Source: Frankiales bacterium (GTDB lineage Bacteria; Actinomycetota; Actinomycetes; JAFAQI01). Taken from it: a stretch of DNA of 5,729 nucleotides. The notes beneath the pieces were generated by a model. The model was not told the origin of the DNA. It saw only the letters and a list, made by a program, of their open reading frames with translations, and ran no database searches. Positions 1 through 4,759 of this stretch are shown here, piece by piece. The stretch is taken from positions 1 to 5,729 of the forward strand of contig JAFAQI010000139.1 of NCBI GenBank assembly GCA_019246495.1, given 5' to 3'. The translations under genes and the position numbers were made by a program. Within the stretch, counting starts at the first letter, position 1; each line of letters begins with the position of its first letter.

Positions 1-368
1 TCCATGACGATCCGCTTGATCTCGGACTCGCCCTTCTTGGTGTGCTCGCGCAGCGGGAAGGCGACGTTGTCGTAGATCGTCATCGAGCCGAACAGCGCGC
101 CGTCCTGGAACAGCACGCCGAACATCTTGCGGACCTCGTAGAGCTCGCGCTCCGAGACGTTGGGGACGTCCTTGCCCTCGATGTAGACGTGGCCGCGGTC
201 TGGCCGCAGCAGGCCCACGAGGTGCTTGAGGAACACGGACTTGCCCGTGCCGGAAGGACCGAGCAGCACCGAGATCTCGCCCTTGGGCAACGTCAGCGAG
301 ACGTCTTCCCAGATGACCTGCTTACCGAAGGACTTCGACAGCCCTTCGACCTTCACCTCAACGCCCAC
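1..368 (-). CDS. mkl: Mkl/MlaF-type ABC transporter ATP-binding protein (Mce lipid-import ATPase), 3' part missing
   Basis: This is the cytoplasmic ATPase of an Mce/Mla-type transporter, which moves lipids or sterols across the envelope together with YrbE/MlaE permeases and Mce proteins. The 122 visible residues carry the Walker A motif GPSGTGKS (residues 37-44) and the Q-loop region GVLFQDGALF (Q88). They continue into NVAFPLREHTKK, wording typical of the Mkl/MceG/MlaF subfamily rather than general importers. The ABC signature, Walker B and C-terminal part lie beyond the left edge. I chose the GTG at 366-368 because GGAAGG (378-383 on the complement) sits 9 nt upstream and the product then begins MGVEVKVEGLSKSFG, like mycobacterial Mkl from memory. 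A GTG at 354-356 is possible but less likely. The gene is separated from rplL by a terminator and has a CRP-type site upstream, so it is probably transcribed on its own. Permease and mce genes would be expected further left, which I cannot see. Confidence 0.93.
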   Translation of the reverse strand, partial: MGVEVKVEGLSKSFGKQVIWEDVSLTLPKGEISVLLGPSGTGKSVFLKHLVGLLRPDRGHVYIEGKDVPNVSERELYEVRKMFGVLFQDGALFGSMTIYDNVAFPLREHTKKGESEIKRIVM

Positions 369-432
369 GCACGCCCGCCTTCCATGCCACAGCTGGGTCC
401 ACCACGCAAGCCGATGTGCGCAACGGTCGCCG

Positions 433-448
433 TGTGACCGTGATCACA
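433..448. promoter_or_regulatory. Perfect CRP/GlxR-family binding palindrome
   Basis: The sequence TGTGACCGTGATCACA matches TGTGA-N6-TCACA, the consensus of cAMP-receptor-family regulators (Crp in mycobacteria, GlxR in corynebacteria), with no mismatch in either half site. Its centre is about 72 nt upstream of the mkl start codon and downstream of the rplL terminator, so mkl is its natural target. I cannot place a convincing -10/-35 pair for mkl. The best TANNNT nearby, TAGCCT on the minus strand at 468-473, would put the site just downstream of the transcription start, which would suggest repression. That part is weak. Binding itself is inferred from the motif. Confidence 0.7.
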
Positions 449-456
449 GAGCAAGA

Positions 457-474
457 GGCTACCCGGAGGTAGCC
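457..474 (-). terminator. Small GC hairpin, possible second terminator
   Basis: On the minus strand GGCTACC-TCCG-GGTAGCC forms a perfect 7-bp stem with a 4-nt loop, followed by TCTTGCTCT rather than a clean T run. It lies 48 nt beyond the strong rplL terminator and before the CRP-type site. It could be a back-up terminator or the top of the mkl control region. Low confidence in function, high in the inverted repeat itself. Confidence 0.35.
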
Positions 475-518
475 CGGTTGAGTCATGCGGGATCGCCCGC
501 TCATCGGAGGGGCAACGG

Positions 519-562
519 AAAAGCCGGAAGGCGGCCCGCAGCATGCGGACCGCCTTCCGGCT
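519..562 (-). terminator. Intrinsic terminator of the rplJ-rplL operon
   Basis: A perfect 13-bp inverted repeat, AGCCGGAAGGCGG at 522-534 and its complement at 550-562, starts 11 nt after the rplL stop codon. The 15-nt loop contains a GCATGC palindrome. On the minus strand the stem is followed by a run of T (four counting the last stem base). The layout is that of a Rho-independent terminator ending the ribosomal protein transcript before mkl. The short T run is common in high-GC actinobacteria. Confidence 0.88.
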
Positions 563-573
563 GAGGTGCTGTC

Positions 574-972
574 CTACTTCACGCTGACCGTGGCGCCGGC
601 GCCCTCGAGCGCCTCCTTCGCCTTGTCGGCGGTCTCCTTGTTGGCCTTCTCCAGGACGGTCTTGGGGGCGCCGTCGACGACGTCCTTGGCCTCCTTGAGG
701 CCAAGGCTCGTCAGCTCGCGGACGACCTTGATGACCTGGATCTTCTTGTCACCAGCGGCCTCGAGGATGACGTCGAACTCGTCCTGCTCGGCGGCGGCCT
801 CGCCGCCACCCGCAGCCGCCGCACCGCCCGCGGCCGGAGCGGCCGCGACGGCGACCGGGGCCGCGGCCGTGACGCCGAACGTCTCCTCGAACTGCTTCAC
901 GAGCTCGGAGATCTCGAGGAGCGACTTCTCCTTGAGGGCGTCGATGATCTCGTCGTTGGTCAGGGTTGCCAT
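574..972 (-). CDS. rplL: 50S ribosomal protein L7/L12
   Basis: L7/L12 is the multi-copy stalk protein of the large subunit that recruits and activates translational GTPases (EF-Tu, EF-G, IF2). The 132-residue product has the standard plan. An N-terminal dimerisation and L10-binding helix pair (about 1-33, [20 protein letters not shown]) is followed by a flexible Ala/Gly/Pro hinge (about 36-62) and a C-terminal factor-binding domain (about 64-132). That domain contains [20 protein letters not shown] and ends ATVSVK. The ATG at 970-972 has AGGAG 5 nt upstream (978-982), and the gap to rplJ is 16 nt, so the two are translated from one message. The hinge is rather long and Ala-rich, as usual in actinobacteria. 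A strong terminator follows the TAG stop. Confidence 0.98.
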   Translation of the reverse strand: MATLTNDEIIDALKEKSLLEISELVKQFEETFGVTAAAPVAVAAAPAAGGAAAAGGGEAAAEQDEFDVILEAAGDKKIQVIKVVRELTSLGLKEAKDVVDGAPKTVLEKANKETADKAKEALEGAGATVSVK

Positions 973-988
973 GTCTGCTCCTACTTCG

Positions 989-1798
989 TCAGCTGGTCGA
1001 GGTTGCGTCGCCCTCGGCGACGTCGGTGTCAGCGGGTACGTCGACGGCGTCGGCCACTGCTTGCGCCTCGGCGCCGTCATCGCCCGCAGCGGTTGCGTCG
1101 GGCGTGCTCGGGATCTCTTCGATGCCGGGAGTGCCGTCGGACGGCATCTCGCCTTCGGTGGTGTCGCCGGCCGGAGCCTCGTCGGCGGCCGGAGCCTCGT
1201 CGGTGGCCGGAGCCTCGTCAGTTGCCGGAGCCTCGTCAGTTGCGGGAGCTGAGGTTCCGGCGCCGCCGCCGAGGATGCTCGGGTCGGCCTGCGCCTTGGC
1301 CTCGAGCGCACCGAGCAGCCGGGCGAGCTGCTGCAGCGGAGCAGCCAGCGTGCTGACGAGCTTCTGGGCCGACGCGTTGAGGCCACCCGCAAGCTTCGCG
1401 AGCAGCACTTCGCGCGACTCGAGGTCGGCGAGTCGGCGTACCTCGTCGGCGGTGATCGCGCGGCCGTCGAGCACGCCGCCCTTGACGACGAGCAGCGGAT
1501 GGTCGCGGCCGAAGTTGCGCAGGCTCTTCGCGACCTCGACCGGGTCACCCGTGACGAAGGCGATCGCCGACGGTCCTTCGAGCAGCGGCTCGAGGGTGTC
1601 GACCCCCGCCTCGCGGGCGGCGATCTTCGTCAGGGTGTTCTTCACGACCGAGTAGGTCGCGTTCCCGGCGAGGGAACGACGCAGCTCCTTGAGCTGCGCG
1701 ACGGTCAACCCGCGGTACTCCGTCAGCACGGCGGCTGACGAGTCGCGGAAGGCATCGGTGAGCTCGGCGACCGCGGCGGCCTTGTCTGGCCTCGCCAT
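989..1798 (-). CDS. rplJ: 50S ribosomal protein L10 with long acidic repeat tail
   Basis: L10 anchors the L7/L12 dimers to 23S rRNA near L11 and usually represses its own operon by binding its mRNA leader. The N-terminal globular rRNA-binding domain (about 1-130) begins [18 protein letters not shown] and holds the [18 protein letters not shown] and [10 protein letters not shown] blocks. A long helix (about 132-172) that carries L12 dimers follows. The family is usually about 165-180 residues. This product is 269: residues 176-269 are low complexity with no Lys or Arg after K168 and many Asp/Glu, including tandem APATDE hexapeptides (184-212). The reading frame is continuous and in frame with the core, and stops 16 nt before rplL. 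The start ATG (1796-1798) gives the normal family N-terminus; the nearest good ribosome binding site, AGGAG (1811-1815), is rather far, 12 nt. A structured leader lies upstream. Confidence 0.96.
   Translation of the reverse strand: MARPDKAAAVAELTDAFRDSSAAVLTEYRGLTVAQLKELRRSLAGNATYSVVKNTLTKIAAREAGVDTLEPLLEGPSAIAFVTGDPVEVAKSLRNFGRDHPLLVVKGGVLDGRAITADEVRRLADLESREVLLAKLAGGLNASAQKLVSTLAAPLQQLARLLGALEAKAQADPSILGGGAGTSAPATDEAPATDEAPATDEAPAADEAPAGDTTEGEMPSDGTPGIEEIPSTPDATAAGDDGAEAQAVADAVDVPADTDVAEGDATSTS
1164..1255. repeat. 18-bp tandem repeat inside rplJ
   Basis: The 14-mer GCCGGAGCCTCGTC recurs exactly at 1170, 1188, 1206 and 1224, with a degenerate fifth copy at 1242, always in 18-bp register. 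It encodes the hexapeptide APATDE (one copy APAADE) in the L10 tail. The period is a multiple of three, so gain or loss of copies keeps the frame. The junctions differ by a few bases, showing some divergence since duplication. Confidence 0.9.
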
Positions 1799-1810
1799 AT
1801 GGTCTCGACT

Positions 1811-1815
1811 CTCCT
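1811..1815 (-). promoter_or_regulatory. rplJ ribosome binding site (distant, next to a pairing arm)
   Basis: AGGAG on the minus strand is the only good Shine-Dalgarno match before the rplJ ATG, with a 12-nt spacer that is longer than optimal. The arm at 1818-1826, which can pair with 1914-1922, ends 2 nt upstream. Folding of the leader could therefore affect ribosome access. This is inference from position. Confidence 0.55.
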
Positions 1816-1853
1816 CTCGTACGACGGCAGTCGATCGGGTCCGGACAGCCGAA

Positions 1854-1880
1854 ACGCCCCGGCGCAGGCGCGCGGGGCGT
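1854..1880 (-). terminator. Terminator-like hairpin (putative attenuator) in the rplJ leader
   Basis: On the minus strand ACGCCCCG (1873-1880) and CGGGGCGT (1854-1861) form a perfect 8-bp stem around an 11-nt GC-rich loop. The stem ends in T and two more T follow (1852-1853). It stands between the L10-leader element and the rplJ start codon, where an attenuator would sit. The T run is short, so termination may be partial. An alternative is a purely structural role in presenting the ribosome binding site. Confidence 0.5.
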
Positions 1881-1924
1881 CGATCTCCGTCCGGCGAATT
1901 GCTCCGGTCGGTGCGTCGTACGTC

Positions 1925-1995
1925 TCACTCACCTGCGCTGGCCGCCCGCTTGCGCGGAACCTTCGCTCCCGAGGGAGGACCTGCGGTCTTCGGCG
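1925..1995 (-). promoter_or_regulatory. L10 leader (autoregulatory rplJ mRNA element)
   Basis: The minus strand carries the paired signatures of the L10 leader family. GAAGACCGCAGGT (complement of 1979-1991) lies near the 5' end and CAGCGCAGGTGAG (complement of 1928-1940) near the 3' end. Between them are two small hairpins: CTCC-CTCG-GGAG (1966-1977) and CCGC-GCAA-GCGG (1946-1957), the latter with a GNRA tetraloop. In other bacteria L10, alone or with L12, binds this element and represses rplJ-rplL. The predicted transcription start near 1995 places the element at the very 5' end of the message. The assignment rests on remembered motifs and position, and a covariance-model search would decide it. 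Confidence 0.75.
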
Positions 1996-2001
1996 CCGCC
2001 G

Positions 2002-2031
2002 AGGCTACGCGGCGCCCAGCGGCAGGGTCAA
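2002..2031 (-). promoter_or_regulatory. SigA-type promoter of rplJ-rplL
   Basis: On the minus strand TTGACC (2026-2031) and TAGCCT (2002-2007) are separated by 18 bp. They match the actinobacterial housekeeping pattern TTGAC(N)-16/18-TANNNT. Transcription would start near 1994-1996, exactly at the 5' edge of the L10 leader, which supports both calls. A GGCGCCG/CGGCGCC inverted repeat (1992-1998 with 2010-2016) overlaps the -10 region. It would lie almost wholly upstream of the new transcript and would appear only in read-through RNA from rplA. Confidence 0.65.
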
Positions 2032-2053
2032 ACAGCAGAGGTCGGCCGTGCGG

Positions 2054-2791
2054 TCAGCCCTCGTCGGCGGTCGAGCCGGCCTCGCCGTCGGCGAGGTTGC
2101 GCGTCTTGGCCGGGTCGACCTGGATGCCCGGACCCATCGTCGTCGACATCGCGACCTTCTTGAGGTAGCGACCCTTGGCCGTCGACGGCTTGGCCCGCAG
2201 CACCTCGTCGAGCGCGGCCGAGTAGTTGTCGAGCAACTGCTCTTCGGTGAACGACGTCTTGCCGATCACGAAGTGCAGATTGGCCTGGCGGTCGACGCGG
2301 TATTCGATCTTGCCGCCCTTGATGTCCTCCACCGCCTTGCCGACGTCGTTGGTCACGGTGCCGGTCTTGGGGTTGGGCATGAGACCACGCGGGCCGAGGA
2401 CCCGACCGAGCCGGCCAACCTTGCCCATGAGGTCGGGCGTCGCGACTGCGGCGTCGAAGTCGAGCATGCCGCCGTTCACCTGCTCGATGAGCTCGTCACC
2501 GCCGACGAACTCGGCGCCGGCGGCTCGTGCTTCGTCGGCCTTGTCGCCGGTGGCGAAGACCGCGACGCGCGCCGTCTTGCCGGTGCCGTGCGGCAGCGAG
2601 ACGGTGCCGCGCACCATCTGGTCCGCCTTGCGGGGGTCGACGCCCAGCCGCATCGCGACCTCGACCGTCGAGTCGAATCGCTTGGTCGTGCTGGTCTGCT
2701 TGGCGAGCTTCACCGCTTCGGCCGGCGAGTAGAGCTTGTCGCGGTCGATGAGTGTGGCGGCCTGCTCATAGGCCTTGCTGCGCTTGGTCAT
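2054..2791 (-). CDS. rplA: 50S ribosomal protein L1
   Basis: L1 forms the mobile L1 stalk on 23S rRNA that guides deacylated tRNA out of the E site; in several bacteria it also represses its own operon. The 245-residue product is close to the family length of about 230-240. It starts [21 protein letters not shown] and contains VSLPHGTGK (64-72). It also carries the L1 signature [20 protein letters not shown] (125-144), then [20 protein letters not shown] (159-178) and a C-terminal [12 protein letters not shown]. After about residue 230 a short acidic tail ([13 protein letters not shown]) is added. The ATG at 2789-2791 has GAGGAG 5 nt upstream. It is probably co-transcribed with rplK across a 101-nt spacer holding a strong hairpin. 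Confidence 0.98.
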   Translation of the reverse strand: MTKRSKAYEQAATLIDRDKLYSPAEAVKLAKQTSTTKRFDSTVEVAMRLGVDPRKADQMVRGTVSLPHGTGKTARVAVFATGDKADEARAAGAEFVGGDELIEQVNGGMLDFDAAVATPDLMGKVGRLGRVLGPRGLMPNPKTGTVTNDVGKAVEDIKGGKIEYRVDRQANLHFVIGKTSFTEEQLLDNYSAALDEVLRAKPSTAKGRYLKKVAMSTTMGPGIQVDPAKTRNLADGEAGSTADEG

Positions 2792-2816
2792 GTCTTCTCC
2801 TCGTGGTCCAGGCGGA

Positions 2817-2828
2817 CGTCGTACGACG
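2817..2828. repeat. 12-bp perfect palindrome upstream of rplA
   Basis: CGTCGTACGACG is its own reverse complement and lies 14 nt upstream of the rplA Shine-Dalgarno sequence. The core CGTCGTACG also makes up both pairing arms in the rplJ leader (1818-1826 inverted, 1914-1922). It could be a protein binding site or part of mRNA structure. Short GC-rich palindromes also arise by chance in such genomes. Confidence 0.4.
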
Positions 2829-2841
2829 CCCTCCCACTCGA

Positions 2842-2891
2842 GACTTGTCAGAACGTCACGGCGCTATAGCCCGACGACGTTCTGACAAGTC
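2842..2891 (-). promoter_or_regulatory. Strong 16-bp hairpin in the rplK-rplA spacer
   Basis: GACTTGTCAGAACGTC (2842-2857) and its exact complement (2876-2891) make a perfect 16-bp stem around an 18-nt loop. The loop can itself pair GGC (2860-2862) with GCC (2869-2871). In the message the stem begins 1 nt after the rplK stop codon. No T run follows, so it is not a classic Rho-independent terminator. Possible roles are an RNase III or other processing site, protection of an upstream 3' end, partial termination, or a site for L1 feedback. The inverted repeat is certain; the role is not. Confidence 0.7.
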
Positions 2892-2892
2892 G

Positions 2893-3324
2893 TCAGTCTC
2901 TGACGGTGATGCCCATGGAACGGGCAGTGCCGGCGATGATCTTCGCGGCGGCATCGATGTCGTTGGCGTTGAGGTCGGCCATCTTGCTCTCGGCGATCTC
3001 GCGCACCTGGGCCTGACTGATCGACGCGACCTTGGTCTTGTGCGGCTCGCCGGAGCCCTTGTCGACACCCGCGGCCTTGAGGATGAGCCGGGCCGCCGGC
3101 GGCGTCTTGGTGACGAACGTGAACGACCGGTCCTCATAGACGGTGATCTCGACCGGGATCACGTTGCCGCGCTGCGTCTCAGTCGCGGCGTTGTACTGCT
3201 TGCAGAAGTCCATGATGTTGACGCCGTGCTGACCGAGCGCAGGTCCGACCGGCGGGGCCGGCGTCGCCTGGCCCGCCTGGATCTGCAGCTTGATGAGACC
3301 GGCGATCTTCTTCTTGGGAGGCAT
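2893..3324 (-). CDS. rplK: 50S ribosomal protein L11
   Basis: L11 sits at the base of the stalk, binds the GTPase-associated region of 23S rRNA, and is needed for RelA/Rsh activation and thiopeptide (thiostrepton) action. The product is 143 residues, the normal length. It starts [20 protein letters not shown] and has the N-terminal domain motif [20 protein letters not shown] (22-41). The C-terminal rRNA-binding domain carries [14 protein letters not shown] (73-86), the [16 protein letters not shown] block, and the end [11 protein letters not shown]. The ATG (3322-3324) has GAGGA (3333-3337) 8 nt upstream. That ribosome binding site overlaps the nusG TGA stop, and the 11-nt spacing indicates tight coupling with nusG. 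Confidence 0.98.
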   Translation of the reverse strand: MPPKKKIAGLIKLQIQAGQATPAPPVGPALGQHGVNIMDFCKQYNAATETQRGNVIPVEITVYEDRSFTFVTKTPPAARLILKAAGVDKGSGEPHKTKVASISQAQVREIAESKMADLNANDIDAAAKIIAGTARSMGITVRD

Positions 3325-3335
3325 GCGGTTGGTCC

Positions 3336-4193
3336 TCAGATCTTCGCGACTTGGCTGAACGACAGCTCGACCGGCGTCTCCCGGCCGAAGATGGACACGA
3401 GGACCTTGAGGCGCTGAGCCTCAGGGTTGATCTCGTTGATGGTGGCGGGAAGCGTCGCGAACGGACCGTCCATGACCGTGACCGACTCGCCGACGGAGTA
3501 GTCGACGACCTTCGGTGCCTCGGCGCGCTTGGCTTCCTTCGGCTTGGGTGCGAGGAACTTCACGACGTCCTCGACCGACAGCGGCGTGGGGTGCGTCGTA
3601 CCGACGAAGCCGGTGACGCTCGGCGTGTTCTTGACCGCCGACCAGGACTCGTCCGTCAGGTCCATCCGCACGAGCACGTAGCCGGGGAAGATTTTCGACT
3701 GAACGGTCTGCCGCTTGCCCTGCTTGATGACCTGCTCGTCCTGCGTCGGCACCTCGATCTGGAAGATGTAGTCCTCCATGTTGAGCGAGGCGATGCGGGT
3801 CTCGAGGTTGGCCTTCACCTTGTTCTCGTAGCCGGCGTAGGTGTGTACGACGTACCAGTCGCCGGGAAGCATCGACAGGCCCTGCCGGAACGCCTCGACC
3901 GGGTCCGCGTCCTCGTCCGGCTCAGCGGGCTCGGCCGGCGCTTCGGTTGCAGCGGCCTCGGCGGGATAAGCGTCGTCCGGCTCGAGGTAGCCGGGAGTGG
4001 GCTCCTCGGACAGGCCGAGGCCGAGCTCGTCGATCGTGTCGGCGCCCGAGCCGGCTTCGGTGGCAGGTACGTCGAAACCTGCCTCCTCGATGGCCTCGGC
4101 CTGCTCCGACAACGGCTCGCCTGCCGACGCCGCCGGTTCGTCCGACACGATCGTCGGCTCGTCGGTGGGCGTCTCGGCGCTGAACTCGGTCAC
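3336..4193 (-). CDS. nusG: Transcription termination/antitermination protein NusG, acidic N-terminal extension
   Basis: NusG binds RNA polymerase through its NGN domain and links it by its KOW domain to ribosomal S10 or Rho. The product is 285 residues against about 180 in E. coli. Residues 1-100 hold 30 Asp/Glu and no Lys or Arg (the first is R103), a Pro/Ala/Glu-rich extension of the kind common in actinobacteria. The NGN domain (about 110-215) starts [20 protein letters not shown] and includes [13 protein letters not shown] and PSVTGFVG. The KOW domain (about 232-285) has [19 protein letters not shown] and ends [11 protein letters not shown] chose GTG at 4191-4193, with GAGG about 10 nt upstream (4204-4207). 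No in-frame Met precedes the NGN domain except M108, and upstream extension would run into secE. The gap to secE is 38 nt. Confidence 0.95.
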   Translation of the reverse strand: MTEFSAETPTDEPTIVSDEPAASAGEPLSEQAEAIEEAGFDVPATEAGSGADTIDELGLGLSEEPTPGYLEPDDAYPAEAAATEAPAEPAEPDEDADPVEAFRQGLSMLPGDWYVVHTYAGYENKVKANLETRIASLNMEDYIFQIEVPTQDEQVIKQGKRQTVQSKIFPGYVLVRMDLTDESWSAVKNTPSVTGFVGTTHPTPLSVEDVVKFLAPKPKEAKRAEAPKVVDYSVGESVTVMDGPFATLPATINEINPEAQRLKVLVSIFGRETPVELSFSQVAKI

Positions 4194-4231
4194 GGTGGGG
4201 AAACCTCGGATCTCGAAAGCGGGCGGTGCGG

Positions 4232-4483
4232 TCAGCCGAAGATGCCGAGAACGGCCTTGGTGAACGCGAAGTCGTAGAGGGACACGAGCGCGACCATCGC
4301 CGTCACGAAGACGATCGAGACGATGGTGTAGGTCACGAGCTCGTTGCGGGTGGGCCAGATGACCTTGCGCAGCTCGGCCACGACCTGACGGTTGTAGACC
4401 GCGATGCGCTCGAACACTCCGGGGCGCTTCGCGCCGCGACCGCTGCCGGACGGCTGCGGTGCGCGTTCCGTCGTGAGTGTCAC
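4232..4483 (-). CDS. secE: Preprotein translocase subunit SecE
   Basis: SecE is the small essential subunit that clamps SecY in the inner-membrane translocon. The 83-residue product has a basic, flexible N-terminus (about 1-22) and an amphipathic segment ([19 protein letters not shown], about 23-41). The conserved WPTRNEL (43-49) is followed by one transmembrane helix (about 51-71, [21 protein letters not shown]). Single-span SecE is the usual form outside proteobacteria. The GTG start (4481-4483) follows GGAGGTGG (4492-4499) by 8 nt. The longer in-frame reading from 4567 is rejected because it would run through tRNA-Trp. It heads the secE-nusG-rplK-rplA series, all on one strand with short gaps. 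Confidence 0.96.
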   Translation of the reverse strand: MTLTTERAPQPSGSGRGAKRPGVFERIAVYNRQVVAELRKVIWPTRNELVTYTIVSIVFVTAMVALVSLYDFAFTKAVLGIFG

Positions 4484-4540
4484 TGGTCTGTCCACCTCCC
4501 ATCCTGCCGCTCGCCCAATACTGCCGAACCCGCTACCTCG

Positions 4541-4613
4541 CAGGGCAGGAGGGACTCGAACCCCCAACCGCCGGTTTTGGAGACCGGGACTCTGCCAATT
4601 GAGCTACTGCCCT
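4541..4613 (-). tRNA. trpT: tRNA-Trp (anticodon CCA)
   Basis: A full 73-nt cloverleaf folds on the minus strand. The acceptor is AGGGCAG/CTGCCCT, the D stem GCTC/GAGT, and the anticodon stem CCGGT/ACCGG has loop CTCCAAA with anticodon CCA at 4578-4580. The variable loop is five bases (CGGTT), and the T stem GGGGG/CCCTC has loop TTCGAGT. The discriminator base is G. The 3' CCA is not encoded (CGA follows), so it must be added enzymatically. The 57 nt to secE contain no terminator, so the tRNA may be cut out of a transcript that continues into secE. A tRNA-Trp just upstream of secE is a recurrent actinobacterial arrangement. Confidence 0.97.
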
Positions 4614-4630
4614 GTGACCGGTGTGGCTGA

Positions 4631-4647
4631 CCGGCCACGAAGGCCGG
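4631..4647. repeat. Hairpin in the tRNA-Trp 5' leader
   Basis: CCGGCC (4631-4636) and GGCCGG (4642-4647) form a 6-bp stem with a 5-nt loop. In the minus-strand transcript it lies between the predicted start near 4662 and the tRNA 5' end at 4613. It may simply reflect GC content. No T run follows on either strand. Confidence 0.3.
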
Positions 4648-4668
4648 GCACCCGGCGCCGGACGCGCC

Positions 4669-4698
4669 AGTGTATGTCGGCCCGCGAGCACCGGTCGA
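4669..4698 (-). promoter_or_regulatory. Putative SigA-type promoter for tRNA-Trp/secE
   Basis: On the minus strand TACACT (4669-4674) fits the -10 pattern TANNNT. TCGACC (4693-4698) is a 4-of-6 match to TTGACA, 18 bp upstream. Start would be near 4662, leaving about 48 nt of leader before the tRNA. I found no better promoter between the tRNA and secE, so this may drive the whole secE-nusG-rplK-rplA run. Confidence 0.45.
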
Positions 4699-4759
4699 AC
4701 CCGCCGACACGGCGCGAACCCGGTGGACCGGACGCTTCGGGCGCTGGGAGCATGACCCC

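Noticed and set aside
468..499. Promoter for mkl using TAGCCT (468-473) and an upstream TGACT
   Set aside because: The -35 match is poor and the spacer would be about 19 bp. TAGCCT is also largely one arm of the small hairpin at 457-474.
353..544. Small minus-strand open frame in the rplL-mkl gap
   Set aside because: It overlaps the terminator and the mkl start, and has no good ribosome binding site or recognisable sequence.
485..1252. Long plus-strand open frame opposite rplL and rplJ
   Set aside because: It is antisense to two certain genes, has a composition dictated by their codons (GGRSLV repeats mirror APATDE), and has no family resemblance.
1164..1255. CRISPR-like direct repeats
   Set aside because: The 18-bp period with 4-nt variable positions is a coding hexapeptide repeat; there are no spacers.
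1799..2869. Long plus-strand open frame of about 356 codons across the rplJ leader and rplA
   Set aside because: It is antisense to rplA and to the structured leader, Arg/Gly-rich as expected for GC-rich shadow frames, with no recognisable domain.
2863..2888. Promoter TTGTCA...TATAGC on the minus strand between rplK and rplA
   Set aside because: The spacer is only 14 bp, TATAGC lacks the final T of TANNNT, and both boxes are parts of the 16-bp hairpin and its loop.
3351..4277. Long plus-strand open frame opposite nusG
   Set aside because: It is a shadow of nusG in a high-GC genome, with no recognisable domain.
4194..4502. Upstream extension of nusG to an ATG at 4502
   Set aside because: It would overlap the whole of secE in another frame. 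The GTG at 4191-4193 gives a normal operon layout.
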